The translations under genes were made by a program, and so were the position numbers. The notes beneath the pieces were generated by a model. That model did not search any database, was not told where the DNA came from, and worked only from the letters and a program-made list of their open reading frames with translations. Below, one piece after another: positions 16,110 to 24,050 of a stretch of DNA of 64,000 bases. The stretch is from Hoeflea sp. 108 (GTDB lineage: Bacteria > Pseudomonadota > Alphaproteobacteria > Rhizobiales > Rhizobiaceae), in contig NZ_KB890024.1 in assembly GCF_000372965.1 (NCBI RefSeq), positions 3,474,839-3,538,838 of the forward strand. The letters run 5' to 3'. Position 1 is the stretch's first letter. Each line of letters starts with the position of its first letter.

Positions 16110-16322
16110 ATGCCGCAGACCGGCACCGTCAAGTTCTTCAATCATGCCAAAGGCTTCGGCTTCATTACGCCGGACGATGGAGCGAAGGACGTTTTCGTAC
16201 ACATCTCCGCCGTGCAGGCGTCGGGCCTTCCCGGTCTTGAGGATGGGCAGAAAGTCAGTTTCGACACCGAGCCGGACAAGCGCGGCAAGGGTCCCAAGGC
16301 CGTCAATCTGACGGTTGGCTGA
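16110..16322 (+). CDS. Cold-shock protein (CspA family), copy 2
   Basis: A 70-residue cold-shock domain protein. RNP1 (KGFGFITP) and RNP2 (VFVHISA) are intact. It differs from the copy at 15012 mostly in the loop after RNP2 (VQASGLPGLEDGQKVSF against IEASGLRTLVDGQKVTF). The ATG follows AGAGGAG by seven bases. The leader holds the hairpin element also found before the first gene. No good terminator is seen directly after the stop. The two genes may respond to different conditions because their leaders differ strongly in length. Confidence 0.97.
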   Translation: MPQTGTVKFFNHAKGFGFITPDDGAKDVFVHISAVQASGLPGLEDGQKVSFDTEPDKRGKGPKAVNLTVG

Positions 16323-16436
16323 ACCCCGGGGCGGCCGGAGCCCATGGCGCCGGCCGATTGTCTGTAAGCGTCCGAACCGGTATGCCGGACAGGCATGCTT
16401 TGGCTTTCGGCAAGCCCCGTTAACGTCGGTAAATCC

Positions 16437-16453
16437 GTTCAGCTTGCGTTCAG
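16437..16453 (+). promoter_or_regulatory. Direct repeat GTTCAG-N5-GTTCAG upstream of the BA14K gene
   Basis: Two GTTCAG hexamers (16437-16442 and 16448-16453) lie 11 bases apart, one helical turn, each followed by a C/T-G-rich tail. This is the usual geometry for tandem binding of an OmpR-type response regulator. It lies about 75 bases upstream of the BA14K start codon. The regulator is unknown. Confidence 0.4.
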
Positions 16454-16528
16454 GCTGGGTCCCTTAGACAGATAGTCGACGCCAATATTCAGCCCTTCGA
16501 TACGGGCCGGACGGCGAAGGAGACCGAT

Positions 16529-16981
16529 ATGAACCGCATCTTCAAAACCCTTGTCCTGTCGGCAGCCGTTGCCGCCACAACGCTTGCCGCCCTGCCCGCC
16601 GCAGAGGCTGGTGAACGCTGGCGCCGCTACGACCATGGTCGCCGCGACAACACCGGCGCGATCGTCGCAGCCGGCGCGCTCGGACTGATCGCCGGCGCCG
16701 TCATCGCCGGCAGCGCCAACCGCCAGCAGCCGGTCTATGACGACTATTACGACGACTACCAGCCGCAGCCGCGCCGCGTGTACCGCCAGGACTACTATGG
16801 CCAGGACTATTATCGTCCCGCCCCGGTGCAGCGCCGCGTCGTCTACCGCGACAGCTATGCCGTCGAGCCGTGGACGCCTGAATGGTACAGCTACTGCTCG
16901 GATCGCTACCGCAGCTTCAAGCCGCGCAGCGGCACCTTCACCGGTTATGACGGCCAGGAGCATTTCTGCACCGCCAACTGA
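16529..16981 (+). CDS. BA14K family protein
   Basis: A 150-residue secreted or membrane-anchored protein. The signal peptide is MNRIFKTLVLSAAVAATTLAALPAAEA. A hydrophobic glycine-rich helix follows (IVAAGALGLIAGAVIAGSA), then a Tyr/Asp/Gln-rich spacer. The C-terminal BA14K motif is WYSYCSDRYRSFKPRSGTF, with TGYDGQEHFC at the end. BA14K proteins are immunoreactive lectin-like envelope proteins first studied in Brucella and are widespread in rhizobia. A direct-repeat site lies upstream and a strong terminator downstream, so it is a single-gene unit. Confidence 0.93.
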   Translation: MNRIFKTLVLSAAVAATTLAALPAAEAGERWRRYDHGRRDNTGAIVAAGALGLIAGAVIAGSANRQQPVYDDYYDDYQPQPRRVYRQDYYGQDYYRPAPVQRRVVYRDSYAVEPWTPEWYSYCSDRYRSFKPRSGTFTGYDGQEHFCTAN

Positions 16982-17017
16982 CACGCATTTACAAGGGTTC
17001 CCTGCCCTTCAAATGAC

Positions 17018-17056
17018 AAGCGGCGCCATCTCAGCGATGGCGCCGCTTTCGTTTTC
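17018..17056. terminator. Strong, probably bidirectional terminator between BA14K and MBL genes
   Basis: AAGCGGCGCCATC (17018-17030) pairs perfectly with GATGGCGCCGCTT (17036-17048) over the loop TCAGC, followed by TCGTTTTC. The two flanking genes are convergent, so it may serve both. Confidence 0.85.
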
Positions 17057-17075
17057 AGGCCCCGGCCGGCTGCGA

Positions 17076-17714
17076 TCAGACCAGGTAGGGATTGCCGCGG
17101 CGCTCGTCGCCGAACTTGCTGCCCGCCCCATGACCGCAGATGAAGCCGATATCGTCGCCCAGCGGCAGCAGCTTTTCCTTGATCGAGCGGATCAGCGTGT
17201 CGTGGTCCCCGCCATAGAGATCGGTGCGGCCCACCGATCCGCGGAACAGCACGTCGCCGACATGGGCGAACTTGGCGTCACGGTGGTAGTAGACGACATG
17301 GCCGGGCGCGTGGCCCGGGCAATGCAGCACCTCGAAGACGTGGCTGCCGAAAGATACGGTCTCGCCATCGGCCAGGAACCGGTCGGGGGTGCAGTTGCGC
17401 ACGCCGCTCATGCCGAATTTCTGGCCCTGGGTCACAAGGTTGTCGAGCAGCGGCTTGTCGGCCTCGTGCGGCCCGATGATGTCGACGCCGAGCGCTTCCT
17501 TGAGCTCCATCGCCCCGCCGGCATGGTCGATATGGCCATGCGTCAGCCAGATCGCCGTGACCTTGATGCCGTTGTCCTTGAGCACCGACAGGATGGTGTC
17601 GACGTCGCCGCCGGGATCGACGACCACGCCCGTCTTGTCCTCGACGTCGAAGAGGATGGTGCAATTCTGCTGGAAGGGCGTGACCGGCACGATCCCTGCG
17701 TTGAGCTGTCCCAT
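17076..17714 (-). CDS. MBL-fold metallo-hydrolase (glyoxalase II-like)
   Basis: A 212-residue metallo-beta-lactamase-fold hydrolase. The metal motif is THGHIDHAGG (His59, His61, Asp63, His64), and a later CPGHAPGHVVYYH supplies another histidine. FRGSVGRTDLYGG and GHGAG near the end match the YcbL/GloB-like group that hydrolyses S-lactoylglutathione or related thioesters. The AAAGGA site fixes the ATG. The exact substrate is not certain, since this group is often misnamed hydroxyacylglutathione hydrolase. Confidence 0.88.
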   Translation of the reverse strand: MGQLNAGIVPVTPFQQNCTILFDVEDKTGVVVDPGGDVDTILSVLKDNGIKVTAIWLTHGHIDHAGGAMELKEALGVDIIGPHEADKPLLDNLVTQGQKFGMSGVRNCTPDRFLADGETVSFGSHVFEVLHCPGHAPGHVVYYHRDAKFAHVGDVLFRGSVGRTDLYGGDHDTLIRSIKEKLLPLGDDIGFICGHGAGSKFGDERRGNPYLV

Positions 17715-17814
17715 GATTGTCCTTTCACAACTTTGCTCCGGACATAGGCACAGACGACGCGCGCGTCCACGCAATTTGCACCGGCGATCGGTGAACTGAC
17801 CGGCACCAGAACGG

Positions 17815-17836
17815 AAAAGGGCGGCCAAGGCCGCCC
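17815..17836 (-). terminator. Terminator of the small glycine-rich protein gene
   Basis: On the minus strand, GGGCGGCC and GGCCGCCC pair around two bases and are followed by TTTTCC. It lies 28 bases after the stop at 17864. Confidence 0.7.
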
Positions 17837-17863
17837 AATACGATAACTCGTTTTGCCAGGTGC

Positions 17864-18157
17864 TTATTTCTTCATGGCGCCCATGACGGCGCCAACGATT
17901 GCCGTCAGGATGGCGCCACCGCCGGCACCGCCGATAACGTTGCTCAGCATGCCGCTCATCGCGCTCGCCGTTGCCGGGTCGGCTGCAGCGCCACCCAGCA
18001 GGCTGCCCAGAATCTGGCCACCGGCGATACCGCCGATGCCGCCGGCGAGCAGCTTCGTCACCTGCCCCATCGCCGCCTGTTTGACGGCTGCACCTACTGC
18101 CTGTCCACCGATTACGCCGGTTACAATCTGAATGATGATCGGAAGAAGCGATTCCAT
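17864..18157 (-). CDS. Small hydrophobic glycine/alanine-rich membrane protein
   Basis: A 97-residue protein. It begins with a hydrophobic segment (ESLLPIIIQIVTGVIGGQAVG) and consists almost wholly of Gly, Ala, Leu, Ile and Ser with GG-rich turns (LLAGGIGGIAGGQILGSLL, IGGAGGGAILTAIVGAVM), ending in two lysines. This glycine-zipper composition suggests membrane association or self-assembly. A GGAGG site eight bases upstream of the ATG and a terminator after the stop support a real gene. I do not recognise a characterised family. Confidence 0.75.
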   Translation of the reverse strand: MESLLPIIIQIVTGVIGGQAVGAAVKQAAMGQVTKLLAGGIGGIAGGQILGSLLGGAAADPATASAMSGMLSNVIGGAGGGAILTAIVGAVMGAMKK

Positions 18158-18250
18158 GACAATTCCCTCCAAATTGCAGGCCAGCTCCCGCCAGCCGACG
18201 TCACCATCAGACGCCGAATTCGACGAAAGTCAAATCAGCCCCCACCCAAG

Positions 18251-18279
18251 CAAAAGGGGCGGTCCGAAAACCGCCCCTT
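18251..18279 (-). terminator. Rho-independent terminator of ilvE
   Basis: On the minus strand AAGGGGCGGT pairs with ACCGCCCCTT around a six-base loop and is followed by TTGCTTGG. It lies 28 bases past the ilvE stop. Confidence 0.8.
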
Positions 18280-18307
18280 GCCGAACTTAATCGTTTGATT
18301 TTGCTGA

Positions 18308-19201
18308 TTATTCAGCAGCGATCGCATGCTTGGGCTGCACCGCGGCCGAATAGTCGTTCATCAGCGTCTTGGCGATTTCGCCGACCTCGAATCGGTACGG
18401 GCCGACCTCGGAAACAGGCGTCACTTCGGCCGCCGTGCCGGTCAGGAAGCACTGCTCGAAACCTTCCAGTTCCTCGGGCATGATCACCCGCTCGACAACC
18501 TCGAGGCCACGATCCTTGGCAAGGCCGATGACCGTGCGGCGGGTGATGCCGTCGAGGAAGCAGTCTGCCTTCGGCGTATGCACCTTGCCGTCCTTGACGA
18601 AGAAGATGTTGGCGCCGGTCGCCTCGGCCACCTGGCCGCGCCAGTCGAGCATCATCGCATCGGCATAACCCTTGGCCTCGGCCGCATGCTTGGACAGCGT
18701 GCAGATCATGTAGAGGCCTGCAGCCTTGGACTTCGAAGGTGCCGTGCGCGGGTCGGGACGGCGCCATTCGGCGATGTCCAAGCGGATGCCCTTCAGCTTC
18801 TGCGCCGGATCGAAATAGCTCGGCCACTGCCAGATGGCGACGGCGACATTGATGCGGTTCTTGTGGGCGGCGACACCCATTTCCTCGCTGCCGCGCCAGG
18901 CGATCGGGCGCACATAGGCGTCCTTGAAGCCCTGCTTCTTCAGCAGTTCGCGGCACGCATCGTCGATCACCTCGACCGAGTAGGGAACGGTGAAGCCGAG
19001 CAGGCGGGCGGACTCATGCAGGCGCTCGGTGTGCTCGGTCAGCTTGAAGATCTCGCCGCCATAGGCGCGCTCGCCCTCGAACACCGCGCTTGCATAGTGC
19101 AGACCATGGGTTAGTACGTGAATCTTGGCGTCGGCCCATTGGACGAACTCGCCGTTCATCCAGATAAATCCATCGAGCTGGTCGAAAGGAACGGATGCCA
19201 T
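18308..19201 (-). CDS. ilvE: Branched-chain amino acid aminotransferase
   Basis: A 297-residue class IV PLP enzyme that interconverts Leu, Ile and Val with their 2-oxo acids using glutamate. The Schiff-base lysine is Lys159 in SKAAGLYM, and the class IV signature EATGANIFFVKDG follows from about residue 193. FEGERAYGG near residue 42 and TGTAAEVTPV near 255 are further conserved blocks. The start MASVPFDQLDGFIWMNGEF is typical of rhizobial IlvE. It is a single-gene unit with its own terminator and is divergent from the MarR/response-regulator cassette. Confidence 0.96.
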   Translation of the reverse strand: MASVPFDQLDGFIWMNGEFVQWADAKIHVLTHGLHYASAVFEGERAYGGEIFKLTEHTERLHESARLLGFTVPYSVEVIDDACRELLKKQGFKDAYVRPIAWRGSEEMGVAAHKNRINVAVAIWQWPSYFDPAQKLKGIRLDIAEWRRPDPRTAPSKSKAAGLYMICTLSKHAAEAKGYADAMMLDWRGQVAEATGANIFFVKDGKVHTPKADCFLDGITRRTVIGLAKDRGLEVVERVIMPEELEGFEQCFLTGTAAEVTPVSEVGPYRFEVGEIAKTLMNDYSAAVQPKHAIAAE

Positions 19202-19396
19202 GGAAAACCTTCCCGCAGGCCGGGGCCTGCCTATCGTTTCGTATCTTTCTAATTGGCCCCTCAGGGGGGTCGGCTGCTAAAGCGTAGGCGCCTGAGAATA
19301 TCAAAGCAAACTTACGATGTTTCGGAAAAAACCACCGTACCTTGCCTTTTCGTTCGCAATCCGGCGAAAAGCTTGTCAAAAATTACCATCGCACCT

Positions 19397-19425
19397 AATT
19401 TATGTCAACAGTGCTGACATAAATT
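19397..19425 (+). promoter_or_regulatory. Perfect inverted repeat upstream of the MarR gene
   Basis: AATTTATGTCA (19397-19407) and TGACATAAATT (19415-19425) are perfect inverted repeats with a seven-base spacer, ending 16 bases before the ATG. The inner TGTCA-N7-TGACA core and the location fit an autoregulatory MarR operator, though binding by the response regulator encoded next is also possible. Confidence 0.6.
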
Positions 19426-19441
19426 GACGAGCAGGATTTCT

Positions 19442-19972
19442 ATGGCCCAACGAAGCGGCGCCGCCGCACATCCGATCCGTACCGCCGTGACGGCAGACGA
19501 AGGCATCGACTTCTCGATCATCGAGCTGATGTATTTCGCCTATCGCGACTTCACTTCGGACCCCGACCAGATTCTTTCGGAATACGGTTTCGGCCGTGCG
19601 CATCACCGCGTGCTGCACTTCGTCAACCGCATGCCCGGCCTGACGGTCGCCGAGCTGCTCGACGTGTTGAAGATCACCAAGCAGAGCCTTGCGCGCGTCC
19701 TCAAGCAGCTGATCGACGCCGGCTACATCGTCCAGGTCCAGGGCCCGCGCGACCGTCGCCAGCGCGAGCTCTATCCCACCCCCAAGGGCCGCACCCTGAC
19801 GCTGGCGCTGGCTCGGCCACAGTCACGCCGCATCCATGCGGCACTGGAGGGCGCAGGTGAGACCGAGCGTGCCTGGATCGAGAAGTTCCTCAAGGCCATG
19901 GTCAATCCCGAACTGAGGGCGCAGATTGACCATCTGCCCGGAAACACACCTGGGAAGGACCATGGAGAGTAA
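19442..19972 (+). CDS. MarR family transcriptional regulator (PetP-like)
   Basis: A 176-residue winged-helix regulator. The DNA-binding region is LTVAELLDVLKITKQSLARVLKQLIDAGYIVQ, and the wing is RDRRQRELYPTPKGR (about residues 65-120). It overlaps the response-regulator gene by 11 bases, so the two are translationally coupled. The MarR + OmpR-type pair resembles PetP-PetR of Rhodobacter capsulatus, which is needed for cytochrome bc1 expression. This is a resemblance in gene order only. A perfect inverted repeat lies directly upstream. Confidence 0.9.
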   Translation: MAQRSGAAAHPIRTAVTADEGIDFSIIELMYFAYRDFTSDPDQILSEYGFGRAHHRVLHFVNRMPGLTVAELLDVLKITKQSLARVLKQLIDAGYIVQVQGPRDRRQRELYPTPKGRTLTLALARPQSRRIHAALEGAGETERAWIEKFLKAMVNPELRAQIDHLPGNTPGKDHGE

Positions 19973-20681
19973 CGAAAAGACGGCAAATCCGGCGGCCCTG
20001 GGTGACGATGCTCCGCATCTGCTCGTCGTCGACGACGACACCCGCATCCGCAACCTTCTGAAGCAGTATCTCAGCGAGAACGGCTTTCGTGTCACCGTGG
20101 CCGGCAATGCCGACGAAGCCCGGCGCAAGCTCAAGGGGCTCGATTTCGACCTGCTCATCCTCGACGTGATGATGCCGGGCGAGACCGGCGTCGAGCTGAC
20201 CAAGTCGCTGCGCGAGGACAAGGAAGTGCCGATCCTGATGCTGACGGCGCTGTCGGAGACCGACAGCCGCATCACCGGGCTCGAAGCCGGCGCCGACGAC
20301 TACCTGCCCAAGCCCTTCGACCCGCGCGAGCTGATCCTGCGCATCAACAACATCCTGCGCCGCGGCGGCCCGGCGGCCACGCCCAAGGTCGAGCAGCTGG
20401 TGTTCGGCCCCTACACCTTCCAGATCGCTCGCCGCGAACTGAAGCGTGGCGGCGAAGCGCTGAAGCTCACCGACCGCGAGCAGGAAATCCTGGCCATCTT
20501 CGCCGCCCGCGCCGGCGAGACCATCCCGCGCCATGAGCTGGTGACGGGGGACTCCGAAGTTGGCGAGCGCACCATCGACGTCCAGATCAACCGCCTCCGC
20601 CGCAAGATCGAGCGCGATCCCGCCAATCCCGTCTGGTTGCAGACGGTGCGCGGAATTGGCTATCGGCTGAGCGTGGAATAG
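19962..20681 (+). CDS. OmpR-family response regulator (PetR-like)
   Basis: A 239-residue two-component response regulator. The receiver domain (residues about 18-132) has the acidic pocket DDD at 24-26, phospho-acceptor Asp68 in LLILDVMMPGE, and the conserved lysine in YLPKPFD. The C-terminal winged helix (about 142-238) ends RTIDVQINRLRRKIERDP...RGIGYRL. It starts inside the MarR gene and is followed 52 bases later by a histidine kinase, its likely partner. The cassette resembles petPR plus a kinase. Confidence 0.95.
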   Translation: MESNEKTANPAALGDDAPHLLVVDDDTRIRNLLKQYLSENGFRVTVAGNADEARRKLKGLDFDLLILDVMMPGETGVELTKSLREDKEVPILMLTALSETDSRITGLEAGADDYLPKPFDPRELILRINNILRRGGPAATPKVEQLVFGPYTFQIARRELKRGGEALKLTDREQEILAIFAARAGETIPRHELVTGDSEVGERTIDVQINRLRRKIERDPANPVWLQTVRGIGYRLSVE

Positions 20682-20733
20682 GATCGTCGCGGCTGACTTG
20701 ATGTAGCATCAGGGGCCGCGCACGGAAGGACGG

Positions 20734-22146
20734 ATGGCAACCACAGACATGGAACGGCCTGGCGGAGGCAGTCTCGGCACACGCATCTGGCGTGCGCTGA
20801 CGGCCGTGCCGCGCAGCTGGCACCATTTCTGGCGCCGCGTGTCGCTCTACATGCCGAAGCGGCTCTATGCCCGCTCGCTGCTCATCGTCATCACGCCGAT
20901 GATCCTGCTGCAGTCGGTGGTGGCCTTCGTCTTCATGGAGCGCCACTGGCAGACGGTCACCGTGCGCCTGTCGCAGGCGGTGACGCGCGACATCGCCGCC
21001 ATCATCGACCTGCTCGACACCTTTCCGGCACAGGACAACTACGCCCAGATCATCCGCATCGCCCAGGAGCGGATGTCGCTGAAGATCGACCTCCTGCCGG
21101 CCGAGCCCCTGCCCCCGCCCGGCCCGAAGCCGTTCTTCTCGATCCTCGACCAGGCGCTGTCTTCCGAGATCAGGAAGCAGATCAACAAGCCGTTCTGGCT
21201 CGACACGGTCGGCAACTCCAACATCGTCGAGGTGCGCGTCCAGCTCGACGACAAGGTGCTGCGCGTCTTCGTCCGCCGCAGCCAGGCCTATGCCTCGAAC
21301 ACGCACATCTTCCTTTTGTGGATGGTCGGCACGTCGCTGGTGCTGCTCACCATCGCCATCCCCTTCCTGCGCAACCAGATCAGGCCGATCCTGCAGCTGG
21401 CAGAGGCCGCCGAAAGCTTCGGCAAGGGCCGGCCGATGCCGCCCAATTTCCGCCCGCGCGGCGCCGAGGAAGTCCGTCGCGCCGGCTTCGCCTTCATCCA
21501 GATGCGCGAGCGCATCGAGCGCCAGATCGACCAGCGCACGGCCATGCTGACCGGCGTCAGCCACGATTTGCGCACCATCCTGACCCGCTTCAAGCTGCAG
21601 CTAGCTCTGTCGGGCAACAAGATCGACCGCGAGGCGCTGAGCCAGGACATCGACGACATGCAGTCGATGCTGGAAGCCTACCTCGCCTTCGCCCGCGGCG
21701 AAGCGCTCGAGGATCCGGGCCGCTTCGACCTCGGCGCCTATCTCGACAAGATCGGCGACGAGGCCAAGCTCCGGAAACGCAAGCTCAAGGTCACGCTTGT
21801 CGGCGAACCCGAGGTGCATGTCCGCCCCAACGCCTTCTCCCGGCTGTTGCAGAACGTCGTCGGCAACGCCTTCCGCTATGCCAAGGAGGTCGAGGTCAAG
21901 GCCGTCCACGACCGCGGCATGCTGGTGGTCATGGTCGACGACAACGGCCCCGGCATTCCCGAGGAAAAGCGCGAGGAGGTGTTCAAGCCCTTCTTCCGCC
22001 TCGACGAGGCGCGCAACCTCGATTCCACCGGAACCGGCCTCGGCCTGGCGGTCGCCCGCGACATCGCCCGCAGCCATGGCGGCGACATCAAGCTCAGCGA
22101 CAGCCCGCTGGGCGGCCTGCGCGCGATGATCCGCGTGCCGGCCTGA
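20734..22146 (+). CDS. Membrane sensor histidine kinase (EnvZ-like)
   Basis: A 470-residue two-component sensor. Transmembrane helices lie at about residues 47-68 and 193-213 with a periplasmic loop of about 125 residues between them. A HAMP domain follows (214-267), then the H box GVSHDLRTILTRFKLQL with His277. The ATPase domain has an N box NVVGNAFRYA near 374, G1 DDNGPGI near 402 and G2 GTGLGLAVA near 433. It follows the response-regulator gene on the same strand and is its likely cognate kinase. The gene is convergent with metI, with 13 bases between the stops. Confidence 0.95.
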   Translation: MATTDMERPGGGSLGTRIWRALTAVPRSWHHFWRRVSLYMPKRLYARSLLIVITPMILLQSVVAFVFMERHWQTVTVRLSQAVTRDIAAIIDLLDTFPAQDNYAQIIRIAQERMSLKIDLLPAEPLPPPGPKPFFSILDQALSSEIRKQINKPFWLDTVGNSNIVEVRVQLDDKVLRVFVRRSQAYASNTHIFLLWMVGTSLVLLTIAIPFLRNQIRPILQLAEAAESFGKGRPMPPNFRPRGAEEVRRAGFAFIQMRERIERQIDQRTAMLTGVSHDLRTILTRFKLQLALSGNKIDREALSQDIDDMQSMLEAYLAFARGEALEDPGRFDLGAYLDKIGDEAKLRKRKLKVTLVGEPEVHVRPNAFSRLLQNVVGNAFRYAKEVEVKAVHDRGMLVVMVDDNGPGIPEEKREEVFKPFFRLDEARNLDSTGTGLGLAVARDIARSHGGDIKLSDSPLGGLRAMIRVPA

Positions 22147-22159
22147 GGCCCGCAAGGGG

Positions 22160-22816
22160 TCAGGCGCGACGGTCGAGCCGCGCCATCAGCCGGTCGCCGA
22201 TCCACTGGATGCCACAGACGAGCACGATCAGCACCGCCACCACCGCCACCATCACCGACGTCTCGAAGCGCTGGTAGCCGTAGCGGATGGCGAGATCGCC
22301 CAGGCCGCCGGCGCCGATGGCGCCTGCCATGGCCGAGGCACCGACCAGCGTCACCAAAGTCACCGTGAAGCCGGCGACGATGCCCGGCAACGCCTCCGGC
22401 ACCAGCACCTCGCGCACGATGGCCCAGCGCCCGCCGCCCATGGCGCGCACGGCTTCGATCAGGCCGCGGTCGACCTCGCGCAGCGACACCTCGGCGATGC
22501 GCGCATAATAGGGCGTGGCCGCGATCGACAGCGGCACGATCGCCGCCCAGGTGCCGATCGACGTGCCGACGATCAGCCGCGTCAGCGGGATCAGCGCCAC
22601 CAGAAGGATGATGAACGGCACCGAGCGGAAGCCGTTGACGATGCCGCCGAGGATGCGGTTCAGCCACAGCTGCTCGGCAATGCCGCCGCGATCGGTGGCG
22701 ACCAGCGCCAGCCCGAGCGGCAGGCCGAAGACCAGCGAGATCAGGCCCGACGCGCCGGTCATGACCACGGTCTCCCACAGGGACCGCAGCAAAAGGTCAA
22801 ACATCGTCTGAGACAT
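22160..22816 (-). CDS. metI: Methionine ABC transporter permease
   Basis: A 218-residue inner-membrane permease with about five hydrophobic helices. The EAA loop that docks to the ATPase reads REVDRGLIEAVRAMGGGRWAIVREVLVPEALPGI in the usual place; only its core is quoted as EAVRAMGGG. It is the last gene of a metQ-metN-metI unit and overlaps the metN stop by 20 bases if the first ATG (SQTMFDLL) is used; a second ATG four codons on at 22804 also overlaps. Overlap implies translational coupling to the ATPase. D-methionine uptake is known for the family. Confidence 0.92.
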   Translation of the reverse strand: MSQTMFDLLLRSLWETVVMTGASGLISLVFGLPLGLALVATDRGGIAEQLWLNRILGGIVNGFRSVPFIILLVALIPLTRLIVGTSIGTWAAIVPLSIAATPYYARIAEVSLREVDRGLIEAVRAMGGGRWAIVREVLVPEALPGIVAGFTVTLVTLVGASAMAGAIGAGGLGDLAIRYGYQRFETSVMVAVVAVLIVLVCGIQWIGDRLMARLDRRA

Positions 22817-23873
22817 GGCCAAGCACCTCGACCCGGGTATCCCGGGCATTCAGGAAGTCGATGATTTCGGCGACGCGCCCGTCGGTCGTCTGCACGCCGA
22901 CGAACAGCGTGCCCACAGGCTCGCCCTGGATATGGTCGATGCCGCCATGAACAAGCCGGAAGCGGCCGGGAATGGCCGTCGCAAGCTCCTGAAGCAGAGG
23001 CCGGCGCGCCGCCTCGCCGGCAACGTCGACACGCAGGATCGCCTCGCGCCCTGCCTTGCCGAGCCGCGCTGCAATCGCCTCCGGCAGTTGCGGGCGAATG
23101 CCGGCGAGCAGGCTTCTGGTCACATCGGCCTGTGGATCGGCGAACACCGACCAGACCTGGCCTTCCTCGACGATCTTGCCGGCGTCGATCACAGCGACGC
23201 GGTCGGCGACCGTGCGGATCACCTCCATCTCGTGGGTGATGAGCAGGATGGTGAGGCCGAGCCGCTGGTTGATGTCCTTGAGCAGCGACAGAATCGAACG
23301 CGTCGTCTCGGGGTCGAGCGCCGAGGTCGCCTCATCAGAGAGCAGCAGCGCCGGCCGCGCCGCAAGCGCCCGGGCAATGCCGACGCGCTGCTTCTGGCCG
23401 CCGGAGAGCGACGCCGGATAGGCCCTGGCCTTGTCGGCAAGCCCGACGAGATCGAGCAGTTCGGCCGCGCGCGCCAGCCGCTCAGCTTTGGGCCTGCCTT
23501 CGATCTTCAGCGGCAGCGCCACGTTTTCCTCGACTGTTTTCGCCGACAGGAGGTTGAAATGCTGGAAGATCATGCCGATCCGCCGCCTGAGCGGCTGCAG
23601 GTCGCGCTCGCCAAGCCCGGTGATCTCGCGCCCCTCGACGAAGATCTGGCCTTCGTCGGGCCGCTCCAGCCCGTTCAGGCAGCGGATCAGCGTCGACTTG
23701 CCGGCGCCGCTGCGCCCGATGATGCCGAGGATCTCGCCCTTGCGGACCGACAGCGAAATGCCGTCGACGGCCGCCGTCCCGCCAAACCGGCGCTTGAGGT
23801 CGACGATGCGGACGACGTCGCCGCCCCTCGCCTCCGCCGCGCCTGCCTCGGCCCAGGAAACATGCTGGTTCAT
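22797..23873 (-). CDS. metN: Methionine ABC transporter ATP-binding protein
   Basis: A 358-residue ABC ATPase. Walker A is GRSGAGKST (residues 53-61), the signature is LSGGQKQR, Walker B is LLLSDEATSALD, and the H loop is LLITHEMEV. Residues about 275-350 form the C-terminal NIL domain, which binds methionine and gives feedback inhibition in MetN. The ATG is set by an AAAGGGAC site; the reading frame remains open upstream into a repeat and is not coding there. The gene lies 177 bases after metQ, with two palindromes in the gap. Confidence 0.94.
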   Translation of the reverse strand: MNQHVSWAEAGAAEARGGDVVRIVDLKRRFGGTAAVDGISLSVRKGEILGIIGRSGAGKSTLIRCLNGLERPDEGQIFVEGREITGLGERDLQPLRRRIGMIFQHFNLLSAKTVEENVALPLKIEGRPKAERLARAAELLDLVGLADKARAYPASLSGGQKQRVGIARALAARPALLLSDEATSALDPETTRSILSLLKDINQRLGLTILLITHEMEVIRTVADRVAVIDAGKIVEEGQVWSVFADPQADVTRSLLAGIRPQLPEAIAARLGKAGREAILRVDVAGEAARRPLLQELATAIPGRFRLVHGGIDHIQGEPVGTLFVGVQTTDGRVAEIIDFLNARDTRVEVLGHVSDDV

Positions 23874-23941
23874 GAAGTCCCTTTCCCTGAGCCCGCTCCA
23901 CTTCGACGATGTCGACGTGGAGCGACCTCCAATTTTTGCCT

Positions 23942-23990
23942 GAGCACGATCTTTGCCGAAAACCGCTTCCCACTTTGGGGATCGTGCCCG
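23942..23990. repeat. Rhizobial dispersed palindromic repeat (copy A)
   Basis: A block of about 49 bases begins GAGCACGATCTTTGCCGAAA and ends with GGGGATCGTGCCC. It matches, by memory, a very common intergenic palindrome of Mesorhizobium and relatives (GAGCATGATC...GATCATGCTC with CCGAAAACCGG in the middle). It lies between metQ and metN. A better preserved copy in the opposite orientation lies at 30071. Confidence 0.7.
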
Positions 23991-24000
23991 AAACGCGTAT

Positions 24001-24027
24001 GGCGGCCCGTCGGTTGGACGGGCCGCC
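24001..24027 (-). terminator. Perfect GC hairpin downstream of metQ
   Basis: GGCGGCCCGTC (24001-24011) pairs perfectly with GACGGGCCGCC (24017-24027) over a five-base loop. It begins 24 bases after the metQ stop but has no T run on the minus strand. It could partially terminate or protect the metQ mRNA end, giving more binding protein than MetN/MetI. Confidence 0.5.
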
Positions 24028-24050
24028 ATGGACGGAAAATGAAACGCCGC

